This document shows, one piece after another, positions 32,838 through 34,221 of a stretch of 34,221 nucleotides of DNA (its first letter is position 1; each line of letters begins with the position of its first letter). The translations under genes were made by a program, and so were the position numbers. The notes under the pieces were generated by a model. It was not told the DNA's origin. It saw only the letters and a list, made by a program, of their open reading frames with translations, and did not search any database. Origin of the DNA: Verrucomicrobiales bacterium (GTDB lineage Bacteria; Verrucomicrobiota; Verrucomicrobiia; Limisphaerales; UBA9464); NCBI GenBank assembly GCA_027490985.1, contig JAIXXC010000057.1, positions 1 through 34,221 of the forward strand. The letters run 5' to 3'.

Positions 32838-34221
32838 TTACTGCTTCAGGCGGTAGAACGCCGAGGCGGAGGTCGCGGTGAGGGTGACCGAGTTGTTGGC
32901 CACACCGCTCACCGGGCTCCAGGAGGCATCCGAGAGGGAGGCCTTGGATTCGAGCACGTAGGGCTCGGAAGCCGACCACGAGAGGGTGATCGAACCATCC
33001 GCATTGCGGCTCAGCTTGATGACCGGGCGGGTCGGGGCCGGGGCGGCCGCACCGATGAGGACCGGAAGGCCATCGGGGCTCGGGCCCCCGAGGGCGACCA
33101 TCTCCACATCCGACAGCTTGCCGGCGCGGATCTGCACGGAGCTCACGAACATCTCACGACGCTCGTCCTGGTCGCCATCGCCGAAGAGGATGGCGGTGGT
33201 GGACAGGGAGCGGCGGGGATTGTCGAGGCTCTGGTTGGCGGTCCAGTCGTCCTGCTTGATGCCGTCGACGAACTTGGTGACCACCGGAGGGGTGGCGGCC
33301 ATGTCATAGGCCGCGACCACACGGTGCCAAGCGCCGGCGGTGAAGGCTCCGGTGCCAATGTAGCCGTTGCCACCCTGGCCGAAGTTGTTGCCCTGCCAGA
33401 ACAGGTCGCCGTCGTCGGTGTTGGCCGACGAGCTGGTCTGCCACAACGAGGCGGCGCCGGGGCCGGAGGTGCCGACGAACACGTCGAAGGCCAGCGTGTA
33501 CTGATTGACGCGGCTGCCACCCCCGTTGGGGCTGATGCGATGGTTCATCACGTAGCCGATCTTGTTGGAGAGATCGCCCGGAACGCGCATGACGCGGACA
33601 TCCTGGCCGCCGATGAGATCGACGCCGAGTTCGCTCGCCAGACCGAACTTGGTGCCTTCCTTGGTCAGGCCGGCATCGCCGTCGAGGTAGGCCAGCGGCG
33701 CGCCGATGGACGCACCGAGGTCACCGAACTCGAAGTCCCACTGACCGGTCACCGTGCTCTTGGGGAGGGCGATGGGGATGCCCGAGGCGGTCGGGGCTCC
33801 CAGGAGCAGCAGCTCGGCGTCGCTCAAGCGGCCGGCGCGGACCTGGATGGAGCTCACGAACATCTCGCGGCGCTCATCCTGGTCGCCATCACCGAAGAGG
33901 ATGGCCGACGGGCCCATCGCGCGGCGGGCGGCGTCCAGACCCTGGTTGGCGGTCCAGTCGTCCTGCTTGATGCCGTCGACGTACTTCACCACCACCGGGG
34001 GATTGGCCGCCATGTCATAGGCCGCCGCGACGCGGTGCCACGCACCGGCCGTGAAGGTGCCGCGACCGTTGTAGCCGCCGCCACCCTGACCGAAGTTGTT
34101 GCCCTGCCAGAACAGGTCGCCGTCGTCGGTGTTGGCGCTCGAGCTGGTCTGCAGCAGCGAAGCCGCACCCGGGCCCGACGTGCCCACGAAGAGGTCGTAC
34201 ACGATGGTGTACTGATTGACC
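32838..34221 (-). CDS. Secreted LamG-like repeat protein, N-terminus cut by window edge
   Basis: About 460 codons are visible, still open at 34221. Two copies of a concanavalin/LamG-like unit repeat with a 237-residue period: TSSSANTDDGDLFWQGNNFG, AGAWHRV, VDGIKQDDWTANQ, AILFGDGDQDERREMFVSS, RAGKLSD. The inner unit also starts with GQWDFEFGDLGASIGAPLAY, DVRVMRVPGDLSNKIGYVMN and HRISPNGGGSRVNQYT. The C-terminus (about 390-454 of the visible part) is a beta-rich domain, SITLSWSASEPYVLESKASL to SASAFYRLKQ, of the kind common in exported Verrucomicrobiota proteins. Function is probably surface binding to glycans or matrix; catalytic residues are not evident. The signal peptide should lie outside the window. 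Confidence 0.88.
   Translation of the reverse strand, partial: VNQYTIVYDLFVGTSGPGAASLLQTSSSANTDDGDLFWQGNNFGQGGGGYNGRGTFTAGAWHRVAAAYDMAANPPVVVKYVDGIKQDDWTANQGLDAARRAMGPSAILFGDGDQDERREMFVSSIQVRAGRLSDAELLLLGAPTASGIPIALPKSTVTGQWDFEFGDLGASIGAPLAYLDGDAGLTKEGTKFGLASELGVDLIGGQDVRVMRVPGDLSNKIGYVMNHRISPNGGGSRVNQYTLAFDVFVGTSGPGAASLWQTSSSANTDDGDLFWQGNNFGQGGNGYIGTGAFTAGAWHRVVAAYDMAATPPVVTKFVDGIKQDDWTANQSLDNPRRSLSTTAILFGDGDQDERREMFVSSVQIRAGKLSDVEMVALGGPSPDGLPVLIGAAAPAPTRPVIKLSRNADGSITLSWSASEPYVLESKASLSDASWSPVSGVANNSVTLTATSASAFYRLKQ

Overview
This GC-rich (roughly two-thirds G+C by eye), densely coded chromosomal window fits a member of Verrucomicrobiota. The clues are a pseudopilin with the N-terminal [19 protein letters not shown] signature and a DGHAEF tail, secreted proteins ending in a short beta-rich C-terminal domain that finishes in FYR, a DUF7009-type small protein, and few clear Shine-Dalgarno sites. 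The species cannot be named. I see no rRNA, tRNA, CRISPR array, integrase, transposase or phage gene. The window reads as core chromosome plus secreted or envelope functions, not as a mobile island.

Layout. 1-1839 (minus): metK followed by ahcY, the SAM synthesis and SAH recycling pair; ahcY runs off the left edge. 1840-2141: the only gap above 300 bases, a divergent promoter region with clustered inverted repeats on the metK side. 2142-7952: trpD, a TauE/SafE-type permease, a lytic transglycosylase, cysK with a strong terminator, a zinc-free MDR oxidoreductase and trpG, mostly alternating in strand. 8091-11597: a large secreted subtilisin-like protease. 11763-14697 (plus): argF, a metallophosphoesterase and fmt. 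14673-15917 (minus): an MFS transporter. 16065-19075: lnt convergent with a NamZ/DUF1343 muramidase. 19216-22036: a DUF7009-type gene, two tail-anchored coiled-coil membrane proteins, a pseudopilin and a 52-residue membrane protein. 22213-26749 (plus): a four-gene MacAB-like export operon with two paralogous permeases and a palindromic operator candidate upstream. 26772-30970: an aldo/keto reductase, an AIM24/TIGR00266 protein and typA (bipA). 31064-34221 (minus): an orphan HPt protein, an alpha/beta hydrolase and a secreted protein with 237-residue LamG-like repeats that runs off the right edge.

How the genes relate. Several serve sulfur and one-carbon metabolism (metK, ahcY, cysK, the TSUP permease, fmt) or amino-acid synthesis (trpD, trpG, argF), but they are scattered as single units, not pathway operons. 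The envelope theme is strong: lytic transglycosylase, NamZ, Lnt, MacAB-like export, pseudopilin, large secreted proteins and the coiled-coil pair. I found no unmistakable new system. The best candidates for something undescribed are the tail-anchored coiled-coil gene pair (19625-20791), the structured leaders before metK, cysK, argF and typA, and the operator-like palindromes before the export operon and the hydrolase.
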